64,000 nt of DNA, taken from NCBI RefSeq assembly GCF_000218565.1, contig NC_015684.1:1612001-1676000 (forward strand). The letters are read 5' to 3'. The stretch's first letter is position 1, and each line of letters starts with the position of its first letter. This stretch comes from Afipia carboxidovorans OM5 (GTDB lineage: Bacteria > Pseudomonadota > Alphaproteobacteria > Rhizobiales > Xanthobacteraceae). The position numbers and the translations under genes are program-made. Under the pieces are notes generated by a model. That model did no database searches and was not told the origin of the DNA. It was given only the letters and a program-made list of their open reading frames with translations. Below, in pieces: positions 46,896 to 55,813 of this stretch.

Positions 46896-47843
46896 TCAGT
46901 AATCCCAGAACACCGGCACCCAACGGAAAGCGTCGCCATCGACTGCCACCCGGCCGACGGACGGGAAGGGCAGGTGAGTGGCGACCAGCATCTCGCCGGT
47001 CTCGGCCAGCTCCCGCAAAAGACGGATGCGAACGCGCGCCGCTTCTTCGGGATCATGCTCGAAGCCGTTGTGCCAGTCGGGCTGGTCAAACCCGACCGCG
47101 AACACGGCATCGCCTGCGAACGTCAGCGCCTCGCCGCCGGATGCAAGGCGGACCACGCTGTGCCCGGGCGTGTGCCCGCCGGTGCGATAGGCGACGACTC
47201 CCGGCGCCACTTCGTGGGTCTCGTCGAACAACTGAAACTGGCTGCGGTATTCGTCCATGAACCGCTTGGCGGTTGCCCGCAGCGCGTCAGGGAATCCCTG
47301 CGGCATGGCGGTGTGGGAGAAGTCGGGCGACTCCCAGAATTTGACCTCCGCGGCCGCGACGTGGATTCGCAGGTCCGGATGGAGTTGCTCCTTCACGCCC
47401 TCGACGAGCAATCCGCCAACGTGATCCATGTGCATATGGGTCAGCACCACATCGGTCACGGACCCGAGATCGATGCCGGCGGCGGCCAGCCGCTTGGCCA
47501 ATTGTCCCGCGCGCGGCAAATGCAGGTCCGGGTCGAACCCCAACCCGGCGTCGATGAGGATGGTCTTGCCGCCGCTGCGGACCACGACCACGTTCAGTGC
47601 CCAGTCGAATGCGTCCTGTGGCAGGAACATATCGTCCAGCCATGCGGCCCGGTCGGCCGGCGCGGCATTGTGCGCCAGCATCTTGGTCGGCAGCGGCAGC
47701 ACGCCATCGCTGACCACCAGCACGTCGATGTCGCCGACCCGCACCGCATAGCGCGATGGGACCAGTTCGTCGGGCTTCGCTTTGCTGCGAGGCAAGGGAG
47801 TGTTCGCTTTTGTCTTCTGCGGCGTGCGGATCATCTGGTTCAT
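46896..47843 (-). CDS. Metallo-beta-lactamase-fold hydrolase
   Basis: A 315-residue MBL-fold protein from ATG 47843, which follows AGGAG. Zinc ligands are His136, His138, Asp140 and His141 in THMHMDHVGG, the later GHTPGHS histidine and the Asp of FAGDAVF. The N-terminal 30 residues are basic and lack a clear export signal. This subgroup includes quorum-quenching lactonases and phosphotriesterase-like enzymes; the substrate cannot be assigned. Confidence 0.83.
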   Translation of the reverse strand: MNQMIRTPQKTKANTPLPRSKAKPDELVPSRYAVRVGDIDVLVVSDGVLPLPTKMLAHNAAPADRAAWLDDMFLPQDAFDWALNVVVVRSGGKTILIDAGLGFDPDLHLPRAGQLAKRLAAAGIDLGSVTDVVLTHMHMDHVGGLLVEGVKEQLHPDLRIHVAAAEVKFWESPDFSHTAMPQGFPDALRATAKRFMDEYRSQFQLFDETHEVAPGVVAYRTGGHTPGHSVVRLASGGEALTFAGDAVFAVGFDQPDWHNGFEHDPEEAARVRIRLLRELAETGEMLVATHLPFPSVGRVAVDGDAFRWVPVFWDY

Positions 47844-48264
47844 CTTTGAAAACTCCTGCGTTCGATCTTGGTGTTCGATCCCGGGCGAACTGCGCATCGC
47901 GCGTGAGACGCGCAATCGAAGCGGTCGGAGATCGGTGACACGCTCTGCCGGTGCCACCGTGATGGTCTATCGAATGCGATCGGCGGCTGCCCCAGAGCGA
48001 TTGCCGCCGCTGTAGAGCGATTGCTGCTAACGCGGGTGGTTCCCACCGATCGCTCAAGGCTTTCGTCCGGTCAGCGCGGGGAGGCCGGGTCGTCTGCCGC
48101 GCGGATGCCTCGGGCGGAGCCTTTGCCGCACTGCAGGGAAGCCGGGCCGGGCGTATCCCTTAACCCGTTGAGCAGGCTTGCCGAATTGCCGGGTGGAAAG
48201 CGCGTTGCGGCCTGTGTATATAAGCGGCGGCCGATCATGGCGATCGAGCAGGAGTTTTTCAGTT

Positions 48265-49653
48265 ATGGCTGAGCGGTGGACGCCCGAGAGCTGGCGCAAG
48301 AAACCGGTTTTGCAGGTCCCGGATTACCCGAACGCGAAGGCGTTGGCGGATGTGGAGGCGCAGCTTGCGACCTTCCCGCCGCTGGTTTTTGCGGGTGAGG
48401 CACGCAACCTGAAGAAGGCGCTGGCGCGCGTGGCCGCAGGCGAGGCGTTCCTGTTGCAGGGCGGCGATTGTGCCGAGAGCTTCGCCGAGCATGGCGCCAA
48501 CAACATCCGCGACTTCTTCCGCGTCTTTCTGCAGATGGCGGTGGTGCTGACCTATGCCGGCGGCCTGCCGGTGGTGAAGGTCGGTCGCATCGCCGGCCAG
48601 TTCGCAAAGCCGCGTTCCTCGCCGACCGAGAAGGTCAACGGCGTCGAGCTGCCGAGCTATCGTGGTGACATCATCAACGACATCGCCTTCACGCCGGAAG
48701 CGCGCGTGCCAGATCCGCGCCGCCAGCTTGCGGCCTACCGGCAGTCGGCGGCGACGCTGAACCTGCTGCGTGCGTTTGCGACCGGCGGCTTCGCCAATCT
48801 CGGCAGCGTGCATCAGTGGATGCTTGGCTTTGTGAAGGATTCGCATCAGTCGCGCCGTTACAAGGAATTGGCGGACCGCATTTCCGACGCGCTGAACTTC
48901 ATGCGCGCCTGCGGCCTCAATCTCGAGAGTCATCCGGAACTGCGCGCGACCGAGTTCTACACCAGCCACGAAGCGCTGCTGCTCGGCTTTGAGCAGGCGT
49001 TCACGCGCGTCGATTCCACGACGGGTGACTGGTACGCAACCTCGGGTCACATGCTCTGGATCGGCGATCGCACGCGCCAACTCGATCACGGGCATGTCGA
49101 GTATTTCCGTGGGATCAAGAATCCGATCGGCTTGAAGTGCGGTCCGTCGCTGAAGCCCGACGAACTTCTGAAGCTGATCGACATCCTGAACCCGGACAAC
49201 GAGCCGGGGCGGCTGACGCTGATCAACCGCTCGGGCGCGGACAAGATCGGCGATACGCTGCCGCAGTTCATTCGTGCGGTACAGCGCGAGGGCAAGGCCG
49301 TGGTATGGTCGTGCGATCCGATGCATGGCAACACCATTACCTCCACGAGCGGCTACAAGACGCGGCCGTTCGATCGCATCCTGTCCGAGTTGAAGTCGTT
49401 CTTCGAGGTTCATGCCGCGGAAGGTACTCATGCCGGCGGCGTGCATCTCGAGATGACGGGGCAGGATGTCACCGAGTGCATCGGCGGCGCGCGGGCCATC
49501 ACCGACGAGGATCTCAACGACCGTTATCACACGGTCTGCGATCCGCGGCTCAATGCCGAGCAGTCGATCGACATGGCCTTCCTGATCGCCGAATTCCTCA
49601 AGCAGGGTCGCGACCGCAAGGCGCAGCCGTTGCCGGCGGTAGCGGGCCTTTGA
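48265..49653 (+). CDS. aroG: 3-deoxy-7-phosphoheptulonate synthase, class II
   Basis: A 462-residue class II (plant-type) DAHP synthase, the first step of aromatic amino acid synthesis from PEP and erythrose 4-phosphate. ATG 48265 follows AGGAG; the frame opens earlier at 48178. Typical are WTPESWRKKPVLQVPDYPN, LLQGGDCAESFAEH with the metal cysteine, WIGDRTRQLDHGHVEYFRGI, VWSCDPMHGNT and GVHLEMTGQDVTEC. Enzymes of this class are usually feedback-controlled. Confidence 0.95.
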   Translation: MAERWTPESWRKKPVLQVPDYPNAKALADVEAQLATFPPLVFAGEARNLKKALARVAAGEAFLLQGGDCAESFAEHGANNIRDFFRVFLQMAVVLTYAGGLPVVKVGRIAGQFAKPRSSPTEKVNGVELPSYRGDIINDIAFTPEARVPDPRRQLAAYRQSAATLNLLRAFATGGFANLGSVHQWMLGFVKDSHQSRRYKELADRISDALNFMRACGLNLESHPELRATEFYTSHEALLLGFEQAFTRVDSTTGDWYATSGHMLWIGDRTRQLDHGHVEYFRGIKNPIGLKCGPSLKPDELLKLIDILNPDNEPGRLTLINRSGADKIGDTLPQFIRAVQREGKAVVWSCDPMHGNTITSTSGYKTRPFDRILSELKSFFEVHAAEGTHAGGVHLEMTGQDVTECIGGARAITDEDLNDRYHTVCDPRLNAEQSIDMAFLIAEFLKQGRDRKAQPLPAVAGL

Positions 49654-49735
49654 TTGCAGAAGCGGGTCATCGTTTCGATGGCCCGCTTATCGCATGAGAT
49701 TGCCGCCGTTGCGGCAAGCGGGATAAACTCGTTGC

Positions 49736-51490
49736 ATGGCCCAATCCGAACGCTTCGTCGTCACACTCGCGCAGATCAATCCGACCGTCGGGGACATTTC
49801 CGGTAACGCCGCCAAGGCGTGGGCCGCACGTGCCAAGGCGGCCGCCGATGGCGCGAGTCTTCTCGTTCTGCCCGAGCTTTTCCTGTGCGGCTATCCGCCG
49901 GAAGATATCGTGCTCAAGCCCGCATTTCAGGCGCGCTGCCGCGCCGAGATCGAGACGCTCGCGCGCGCGACCGCTGATGGCGGGCCGGCCGTGCTGATCG
50001 GTACGCCGTGGGTGGACGAGGGCAAACTCTATAACGCCGTTGCGCTGCTCGATGGCGGGCGCGTGGCCGGCCTGCGCTTCAAGGCCAATCTGCCGAACTA
50101 TGGCGTGTTCGATGAAAAACGCATTTTCGCGCGCGGCCCCGCCGCGGGGCCGCTGACCGTTCGTGGTGTCCGCATCGGCGTGCCGATCTGTGAAGATACC
50201 TGGATGGAAGAGTCGGCGGAATACGAGAACGTCGTCGAATGCCTTGCGGAGACCGGCGCGGAAATTCTGATCGTGCCGAACGGCTCGCCCTATGCACGCA
50301 ACAAGAACGACATCCGCCTTTCGATGGCGGTGGCGCGGATTACCGAAAGCGGGCTGCCGTTTATCTATCTCAATCAGGTCGGCGGGCAGGATGAATTGGT
50401 GTTCGACGGCGCGTCGTTCGCGATCAACGCGGACCGCTCGCTGGCAGCGCAGCTTCCGTGCTTTCAGGAATCCATCACGACGCTGACCTGGCTTCGCGAC
50501 GAGAACGGCTGGACCTGCAAGGGTCCGGTGTCGCCGATGCTTGAAGGCGATCGCGCGGACTATGCCGCCTGCGTGCTCGGCCTTCGCGATTATGTCGGCA
50601 AGAACGGTTTTCCCGGCGTGCTGCTCGGCATCTCGGGCGGTATCGACTCCGCGCTGTGCCTTGCCATTGCCGTCGATGCGATCGGCGTGGAGCGCGTGCG
50701 CGGCGTGATGCTACCGTATCGTTTTACGGCGAAGGAATCGATCGAGGATGCGGCGAGGATCGCGCGCGCATTCGGCATTCGTTACGAGGTGCTGCCGATC
50801 GCGGCGGCGGTGACGGGATTCGAGGGCATTCTCAAGGATACGTTCAAGGGCAAGCCGCGCGACGTCACCGAGGAGAACCTGCAGGCGCGCACGCGCGGCG
50901 TATTGCTGATGGCGATCTCGAACAAGTTCGGCGACATGCTGGTGACGACCGGCAACAAGTCGGAAATGTCGGTCGGCTACGCGACGCTCTACGGCGACAT
51001 GAACGGCGGCTTCAATCCGATCAAGGATATCTACAAGACGGAAGTATTTCGTCTGTCGTCGCTGCGCAATTCATGGAAGCCGGAAGGCGCGCTCGGCCCC
51101 TCTGGCAAGGTCATTCCGGTCAGCATCATCGCGCGCCCGCCGACGGCGGAGTTGCGCGAGAACCAGACCGATCAGGACTCGCTGCCGCCTTACGATATTC
51201 TCGACGGCATTCTCGAACGGCTTGTCGAACACGATATGTCGGTGGCCGAGATCGTGGAGGAGGGGTTCGATCGCGACACGGTGATGCGCATCGATCGTCT
51301 GTTGAATCTCGCGGAATACAAACGCCGTCAGGCCGCACCCGGTGTGAAGGTGACGCGCCGGAGTTTCGGCCGCGACCGTCGCTATCCGATCACCAATCGC
51401 TTCCGCGACAATGGCGAGTCCGAACCGTCGCCGGATCATTCGCTGGTGACGCGCGCGCAGCGCGATTCAACGGGCGTGTTCGACGGCTAA
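49736..51490 (+). CDS. nadE: Glutamine-dependent NAD+ synthetase
   Basis: A 584-residue two-domain enzyme. The N-terminal nitrilase-type glutaminase has the triad Glu47 (LPELFLCGYPPED), Lys116 and Cys152 (PICEDTWMEE). The C-terminal ATP pyrophosphatase domain begins near 280 with GISGGIDSALCL and contains TTGNKSEMSVGYATLYGDMNGGF. It amidates deamido-NAD+ in the last step of NAD synthesis. Confidence 0.96.
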   Translation: MAQSERFVVTLAQINPTVGDISGNAAKAWAARAKAAADGASLLVLPELFLCGYPPEDIVLKPAFQARCRAEIETLARATADGGPAVLIGTPWVDEGKLYNAVALLDGGRVAGLRFKANLPNYGVFDEKRIFARGPAAGPLTVRGVRIGVPICEDTWMEESAEYENVVECLAETGAEILIVPNGSPYARNKNDIRLSMAVARITESGLPFIYLNQVGGQDELVFDGASFAINADRSLAAQLPCFQESITTLTWLRDENGWTCKGPVSPMLEGDRADYAACVLGLRDYVGKNGFPGVLLGISGGIDSALCLAIAVDAIGVERVRGVMLPYRFTAKESIEDAARIARAFGIRYEVLPIAAAVTGFEGILKDTFKGKPRDVTEENLQARTRGVLLMAISNKFGDMLVTTGNKSEMSVGYATLYGDMNGGFNPIKDIYKTEVFRLSSLRNSWKPEGALGPSGKVIPVSIIARPPTAELRENQTDQDSLPPYDILDGILERLVEHDMSVAEIVEEGFDRDTVMRIDRLLNLAEYKRRQAAPGVKVTRRSFGRDRRYPITNRFRDNGESEPSPDHSLVTRAQRDSTGVFDG

Positions 51491-51561
51491 AAAGCCCGAA
51501 AAGATAATGTGGCTGTATTGTGTTCTTGGCTGAGTGCGCCGGTCGCGTGCGCTCGTCCCGA

Positions 51562-51734
51562 TTCTTTCTTCACCTCTCCCCGGTGGGGAGTGGGTGAGGG
51601 GGGCCGAAGCGTACTTGAGACACCGTACGCCCTCACCCGAAGGCGTTCGCTATCGCTCTCGCCTCCACCTCCTCCCCACGGGAGAGGTGGAGCCTAAGCT
51701 TTGTTCAAGTCCTGAGTTGCTGAGTCCAGCTAAC
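51562..51734. repeat. CTCTCCCC-type palindromic repeat (long form)
   Basis: It starts TTCTTTCTTCACCTCTCC like the copy at 13807 and ends GAGTCCAGCTAA, similar to that copy's right end. Inside are a GGTGAGGG/CCCTCACC inverted pair and a second CTCCCC-ACG-GGAGAGG hairpin. The remaining bases between nadE and the DUF2865 gene hold nothing else obvious. Confidence 0.55.
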
Positions 51735-51744
51735 CACAACCTGC

Positions 51745-52815
51745 TTAGTTATTATTCGGCATGAAGGTCGGGCCAACCGAGCGGATCTCGCCGGGTTTCT
51801 TGTCCGGCTGAGCGGGCTGCGGCGTGGCGGCGGTCGCGGGGTCAGCAGGCGCGACGTTCTTCGTCGGGGTGGCGCGTGGCTGCGACATGCGCTTGGCGCG
51901 TTCGCCGCTGACGATGATGTCGCCATGCTCCGCCGCGCTCGAATTGTCGACATTCTTCAGCGCGTCGGCCCAGCTCTGCCCGGGCGCACGGCAACTGCAG
52001 GTCTTGTCGTACTGGGTGCGGAAGCGGAAGGCGTTCGGCGATTGCGCGTAGGGCTGGCCGTTGATCGAGACCGCCTGCGCGATGTCCTGACCCGGGTTGT
52101 GGTAGGTGTAGAGCGTTGCGTCCGCGTTCGGGCACAGGCTCTTGCAGGTGCGCTCGTCGTCGGCGAAGCGGCTCGGTACCGTCGCGAACGAGATCGGGAA
52201 ATAGGCGCCGTCGCAGCTTCGCACGCAGACGGTGCGATAGGTGCCCGACTGCGTCGAGCCCTCGCCGTAATCGCCGGGCTCGGGACCGCCGCCGCCGAAC
52301 AGGTTGCTGAGGAAATTTCCGGAGCGCGCCATGTTGGCGTATTGCGGGCCGCAATTGTTCTGTGCGAGCGCGAGGATCACCGAGCGGCGCTGCGGATCGT
52401 CCGCCCCGCCCGCGGAGCCGGCACGCAGCCGCTCCAGATTCGTGGTGATCTGGTCGAGGTTCGCTCGCATCTGCTGAATCTGGTTGTTGATCGGGCCGCA
52501 CTGCGCGGAGCGGCCGGAAAACAGCGAGAAGAAGCCGGAGCTGTCGCAGCCCTGATTGCGCGCATGGGCCTGAACCCGCTCGAGTTCGCCCTGCTGGCGG
52601 GCGGCTGCATCCTCATAGCGGCGAATTTGCTCGGCCTTGGCCGCATTGCCGCCGCCCTGGCTGCGATCGATGGCGGCAAGCTGGCCTTCGAGCCGCTGGC
52701 ACATCGGGCTACCCTGACCGCCCTCGAAACCTTGCGCGAAAGCAGGGGCCGTCAGCCCCGCAAGAGCGAGGGCGGCGAGCAGCGGCAGGGAACGGGAAAG
52801 CATCGGCAACGGCAT
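51745..52815 (-). CDS. Exported DUF2865 protein
   Basis: A 356-residue protein with a signal peptide (cleavage near APAFAQ; ATG 52803 is an alternative start). A coiled coil covers about 55-140, then the DUF2865 core appears with TYRTVCVRSCDGAYFPISFAT, CKSLCPNADATLYTY and the AQSPNAFRFR segment. Cysteines come in pairs suggesting disulphides. The C-terminal 60 residues are Pro/Ala-rich. Function is unknown; the family is common in Rhizobiales. Confidence 0.88.
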   Translation of the reverse strand: MPLPMLSRSLPLLAALALAGLTAPAFAQGFEGGQGSPMCQRLEGQLAAIDRSQGGGNAAKAEQIRRYEDAAARQQGELERVQAHARNQGCDSSGFFSLFSGRSAQCGPINNQIQQMRANLDQITTNLERLRAGSAGGADDPQRRSVILALAQNNCGPQYANMARSGNFLSNLFGGGGPEPGDYGEGSTQSGTYRTVCVRSCDGAYFPISFATVPSRFADDERTCKSLCPNADATLYTYHNPGQDIAQAVSINGQPYAQSPNAFRFRTQYDKTCSCRAPGQSWADALKNVDNSSAAEHGDIIVSGERAKRMSQPRATPTKNVAPADPATAATPQPAQPDKKPGEIRSVGPTFMPNNN

Positions 52816-52932
52816 ATCCGGGAAGGGGCCGCGGGTGCGGCCAACGCGATTTCCCCATAGCCCGTTCAGACGGCAAGGTCACGCCGATTTCGAGGCGGTC
52901 CCAAGGCAACCGTCAAGGCATGCGGGCTGTCG

Positions 52933-53229
52933 TTACCGCTGGCAGGTGATGGCGATGTAATTGTCGCCGGGGCGCACCGTCGTCGAGGCGGGAATGGCGC
53001 CGGTCACGTCCTCCGGTGCGAGGCGATGGTAGGCGCTCGCCTGCGTGAACTGCCGGGATTCGCAATACATTCTCGCCGCGGTCGCGCCGCAGCTTGCGCC
53101 GCTGGCAAGGCATTCGTCGATGCCGTAGCCGTCCGGCTGGCTCGCGAAGATGAAAACCCGGCTGTCGGCAAAAGCGGGGGAGGCCATCAACAGGGCGGCG
53201 CAGAACGCAGCCGCGGAACTCAATCGCAT
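52933..53229 (-). CDS. Small exported cysteine-containing protein
   Basis: A 98-residue protein from ATG 53229 (MRLSSAAAFCAALLMASPAFA signal). The mature part has four cysteines in ECLASGASCG, YCES and ITCQR, enough for two disulphides, and a FASQPDGYGIDEC segment. I do not recognise a family with certainty. It follows no close partner. Confidence 0.7.
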   Translation of the reverse strand: MRLSSAAAFCAALLMASPAFADSRVFIFASQPDGYGIDECLASGASCGATAARMYCESRQFTQASAYHRLAPEDVTGAIPASTTVRPGDNYIAITCQR

Positions 53230-53587
53230 GGAAGCACCAAACCGGGAATCACGAGAGCGCCACCAATACGGCCAAAACATTAAGAATGATTAACCAAGGG
53301 GTTGCGGCCCATAGCGCGGGCGGAGCGCGCCGGAGAGGCCGTCGTCTTAGACCCTGCGCGCGGGAGCCTCAAGACAGCGTTGGACTGAAGCGTTAGCGTT
53401 ATCGGCGGCGCGACCGGGCAGCCTCTTGACGGGGCGACTTGTGCTGGCCATTGTGCCGGCCATGAACGGTTCTCCCTCGTTTTTCGGCATTTGCCGCGAG
53501 ATTATTAGCTAGCGATTCGCTGGCTGGAGCCGTCTTTTCTCAAATCGAGAGTAGTGGACGCCCCCGGCCCAACCGGACGGTTTGTCT
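53230..53587. other. Intergenic region upstream of cysS
   Basis: About 360 bases. Apart from the possible tiny gene at 53347-53463 it holds GGCCATTGTGCCGGCC near 53446-53461, an imperfect palindrome, and the cysS promoter region. A ribosome site before cysS is weak. Confidence 0.4.
53347..53463 (-). CDS. Possible 38-residue basic protein
   Basis: A short minus-strand frame reads MAGTMASTSRPVKRLPGRAA and on to a TAA at 53349-53347, ending with APARRV. GAGGGAGA lies nine bases before the ATG, a good ribosome site, which is the main support. The peptide is basic with one cysteine. No function is recognised; it could be a chance frame. Confidence 0.35.
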   Translation of the reverse strand: MAGTMASTSRPVKRLPGRAADNANASVQRCLEAPARRV

Positions 53588-54982
53588 ATGGACTTGAAAC
53601 TCTACGATACGCTGACGAAGGACAAGCGCGCCTTCGTGCCGCTCGATCCGCGCAATGTACGCATGTATGTGTGCGGGCCGACGGTCTACGACTTCGCCCA
53701 TATCGGCAATGCGCGCCCGGTCATCGTGTTCGACGTGCTGTTCCGCCTGCTGCGGCACATCTACGGCGACAGCCACGTCACGTATGTCCGCAACATCACC
53801 GACGTCGACGACAAGATCAACGACCGCGCGCTGCGCGACTATCCCGGCCTGCCGCTGAACGAGGCGATCCGCAAGGTCACGGAAAAGACCGCGACGCAGT
53901 TTCGTGCCGATGTCGATGCGCTGGGTTGCTTGCAGCCGACCGTCGAGCCGCGCGCGACCGACTTCGTGCTGCCGCGGCCTGACGGCAAGACCGACATGGT
54001 CTCGCTGATCAAGACTCTGATCGACCGCGGCCATGCCTATGAGGCCAACGGCGAAGTGCTGTTCGACACCGCCTCGATGCCGGATTACGGCCAGCTCTCC
54101 GGCCGCAAGCTCGAGGAGCAGCAGGCGGGCGCTCGCATCGCGGTGGACGCGCACAAGAAGCACGCCGCCGACTTCGTGTTGTGGAAGCAATCCTCCGCCG
54201 ACGAGCCGGGCTGGGACAGCCCGTGGGGGCGCGGGCGGCCCGGCTGGCACATCGAGTGCTCGGCAATGAGCGCGGCCTATCTCGGCGAGACGTTCGACAT
54301 CCACGGCGGCGGGCTGGATCTGATCTTCCCGCACCACGAGAACGAGATCGCACAATCGCGCTGCGCCCACGGCACGCATGCGATGGCGAATTACTGGCTG
54401 CACAACGGCTTCCTGCAGGTCGAAGGCGAGAAGATGTCGAAGTCGCTCGGCAACTTCGTCACCATCAACGAACTGCTGCAGGACTGGCCGGGCGAAGTCG
54501 TGCGCCTCAACATGCTGAAGACGCATTATCGCTCGCCGATCGACTGGACGCTGAAGGGACTCGAGGAAAGCGCGAAGGCGCTGGACGACTGGTACGCAAC
54601 CGCGGGCGATGCCGCGGGGAGCGCGCCGGCGGACACCGTGATGGAGACGCTGTGCGACGATCTCAACACCGCGCAGACCGTCGCCGCGCTGCATGGCCTG
54701 CGCCATCAGGCGGAGAAGGGCGATGCCGCGCAGCGCGACCAGCTCGCGGCCTCGCTGCGCTTTCTCGGTTTCTTTTCGGAAACAAAAGACGCATGGGATG
54801 CGCGCAAGCGTGAGGCCAGTGGCGTCGATGCGGCACAGGTAACGGCGCTGATCGCCGATCGCACTGCCGCCCGCGCGCGCAAGGATTGGAAAGAGTCCGA
54901 CCGCATCCGCGACGAGCTTGCGGCGATGGGCGTTGCTATCAAGGATTCCAAGGAAGGCACTACCTGGGAGATCGCGCGATGA
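53588..54982 (+). CDS. cysS: Cysteinyl-tRNA synthetase
   Basis: A 464-residue class I synthetase from ATG 53588 (TTG 53582 in frame is an alternative). The zinc cysteine Cys29 opens VCGPTVYDFAHIGNARP with the HIGN signature; GRPGWHIECSAMS provides another zinc ligand, HGGGLDLIFPHHENEIAQS follows, and the KMSKS motif is present in GEKMSKSLGN. Its stop overlaps a 16-base sequence that is repeated at 55158-55173. Confidence 0.95.
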   Translation: MDLKLYDTLTKDKRAFVPLDPRNVRMYVCGPTVYDFAHIGNARPVIVFDVLFRLLRHIYGDSHVTYVRNITDVDDKINDRALRDYPGLPLNEAIRKVTEKTATQFRADVDALGCLQPTVEPRATDFVLPRPDGKTDMVSLIKTLIDRGHAYEANGEVLFDTASMPDYGQLSGRKLEEQQAGARIAVDAHKKHAADFVLWKQSSADEPGWDSPWGRGRPGWHIECSAMSAAYLGETFDIHGGGLDLIFPHHENEIAQSRCAHGTHAMANYWLHNGFLQVEGEKMSKSLGNFVTINELLQDWPGEVVRLNMLKTHYRSPIDWTLKGLEESAKALDDWYATAGDAAGSAPADTVMETLCDDLNTAQTVAALHGLRHQAEKGDAAQRDQLAASLRFLGFFSETKDAWDARKREASGVDAAQVTALIADRTAARARKDWKESDRIRDELAAMGVAIKDSKEGTTWEIAR

Positions 54983-55157
54983 GTGCGCATGTCCCGATGG
55001 CTGTCATTGCCGGGCTTGACCCGGCAATCCATCCGATCGCGATGGATGCACGGGTCGAGTCCGCGCATGACGCTTGGTACCGTTTTGCGGCTACCCCTCA
55101 CCCGGCGTCTCGCATTCGCGCGACGCCACCCTCTCCCACAAGGGGAGAGGGGAAGAT
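54983..55157. mobile_element. Inserted composite repeat flanked by 16-base direct repeats
   Basis: GGAGATCGCGCGATGA occurs at the cysS end (54967-54982) and again at 55158-55173, where it provides the start of the next small gene. Between the copies lie a GTCAT...ATGAC palindrome (55003-55071) and a CCTCTCCC/GGGGAGAGG hairpin (about 55129-55151). The arrangement looks like insertion of a small palindromic element with target duplication. No transposase frame is present, so it would have moved with help in trans. Confidence 0.6.
55003..55071. repeat. GTCAT...ATGAC family repeat (copy 2)
   Basis: A 69-base element beginning GTCATTGCCGGGC and ending CCGCGCATGAC, with GCCGGG-CTTGA-CCCGGC and an ATCCATC...GATGGAT pair. 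It is part of the insertion after cysS. Confidence 0.65.
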
Positions 55158-55169
55158 GGAGATCGCGCG

Positions 55170-55283
55170 ATGAAACCACCGGAGACGCCTTTTCCGCGCC
55201 GCTGGCGCTATTACATCGTATTGAAATGGTGCGTGATCGCGGGTGCGGCCGCGCTCGCCCTCAAGCTTCTGGGATATTGGTGA
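55170..55283 (+). CDS. 37-residue single-helix membrane protein
   Basis: ATG 55170 to TGA 55281-55283: a basic N-terminus (MKPPETPFPRRWRYY) and one hydrophobic helix (IVLKWCVIAGAAALALKLLG). The TGA overlaps the ATG of the acetyltransferase gene in TGATG, so translation is coupled. Its start lies in the 16-base repeat, and before the insertion its ATGA would have coincided with the cysS stop. Function is unknown. Confidence 0.55.
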   Translation: MKPPETPFPRRWRYYIVLKWCVIAGAAALALKLLGYW

Positions 55284-55801
55284 TGGCGCAGGCACGCCCC
55301 AACGTCGGGCTGCGGCCGTTTCTGCCGGCCGATACCTCGATTGTGGCCGCGATCTTCATCGCGAGCATCGAGGAACTGACCGAGGACAGCTATTCCGAAG
55401 CGCAGCGCGAGGCGTGGGCATCGCGTGCCGAGGATGAGGCGGCGTTCGGCAAGCGGCTCGGCACGCAGTTGACGCTTGTCGCGACACTGGAAGGCTCGCC
55501 GGTCGGCTTTGCCTCGCTGAAAGGGACCGAGCAACTCGACATGCTGTTCGTGCATCCCCATGCGGCGCAGCGCGGTGTTGGCACTGCGCTGTGCGATGCG
55601 CTGGAGCGGCTTGCGGCGGCACGCGGCGCCAAGCGCATTAGCGTCGATGCGAGCGATTCCGCGCAAGGCTTCTTCGCAGCGCGTGGCTATACCGCGCAGC
55701 AACGCAACTCGGTTTCGATCGGCGACGAATGGCTCGCCAACACCACGATGACGAAAACGCTTACTGATCCGGCGTCCGATCCGTCACGACTTTCATCATA
55801 A
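55283..55801 (+). CDS. GNAT-family N-acetyltransferase
   Basis: A 172-residue GNAT protein. The acetyl-CoA loop is the V-x-P-x-x-x-x-R-G-V-G-T pattern in FVHPHAAQRGVGTALCDAL, and a late FFAARGYTAQQRNSV strand completes the fold. The substrate is unknown. It overlaps the small membrane protein gene and lies 12 bases before cimA. Confidence 0.85.
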   Translation: MAQARPNVGLRPFLPADTSIVAAIFIASIEELTEDSYSEAQREAWASRAEDEAAFGKRLGTQLTLVATLEGSPVGFASLKGTEQLDMLFVHPHAAQRGVGTALCDALERLAAARGAKRISVDASDSAQGFFAARGYTAQQRNSVSIGDEWLANTTMTKTLTDPASDPSRLSS

Positions 55802-55813
55802 GGCCCTGACCCC

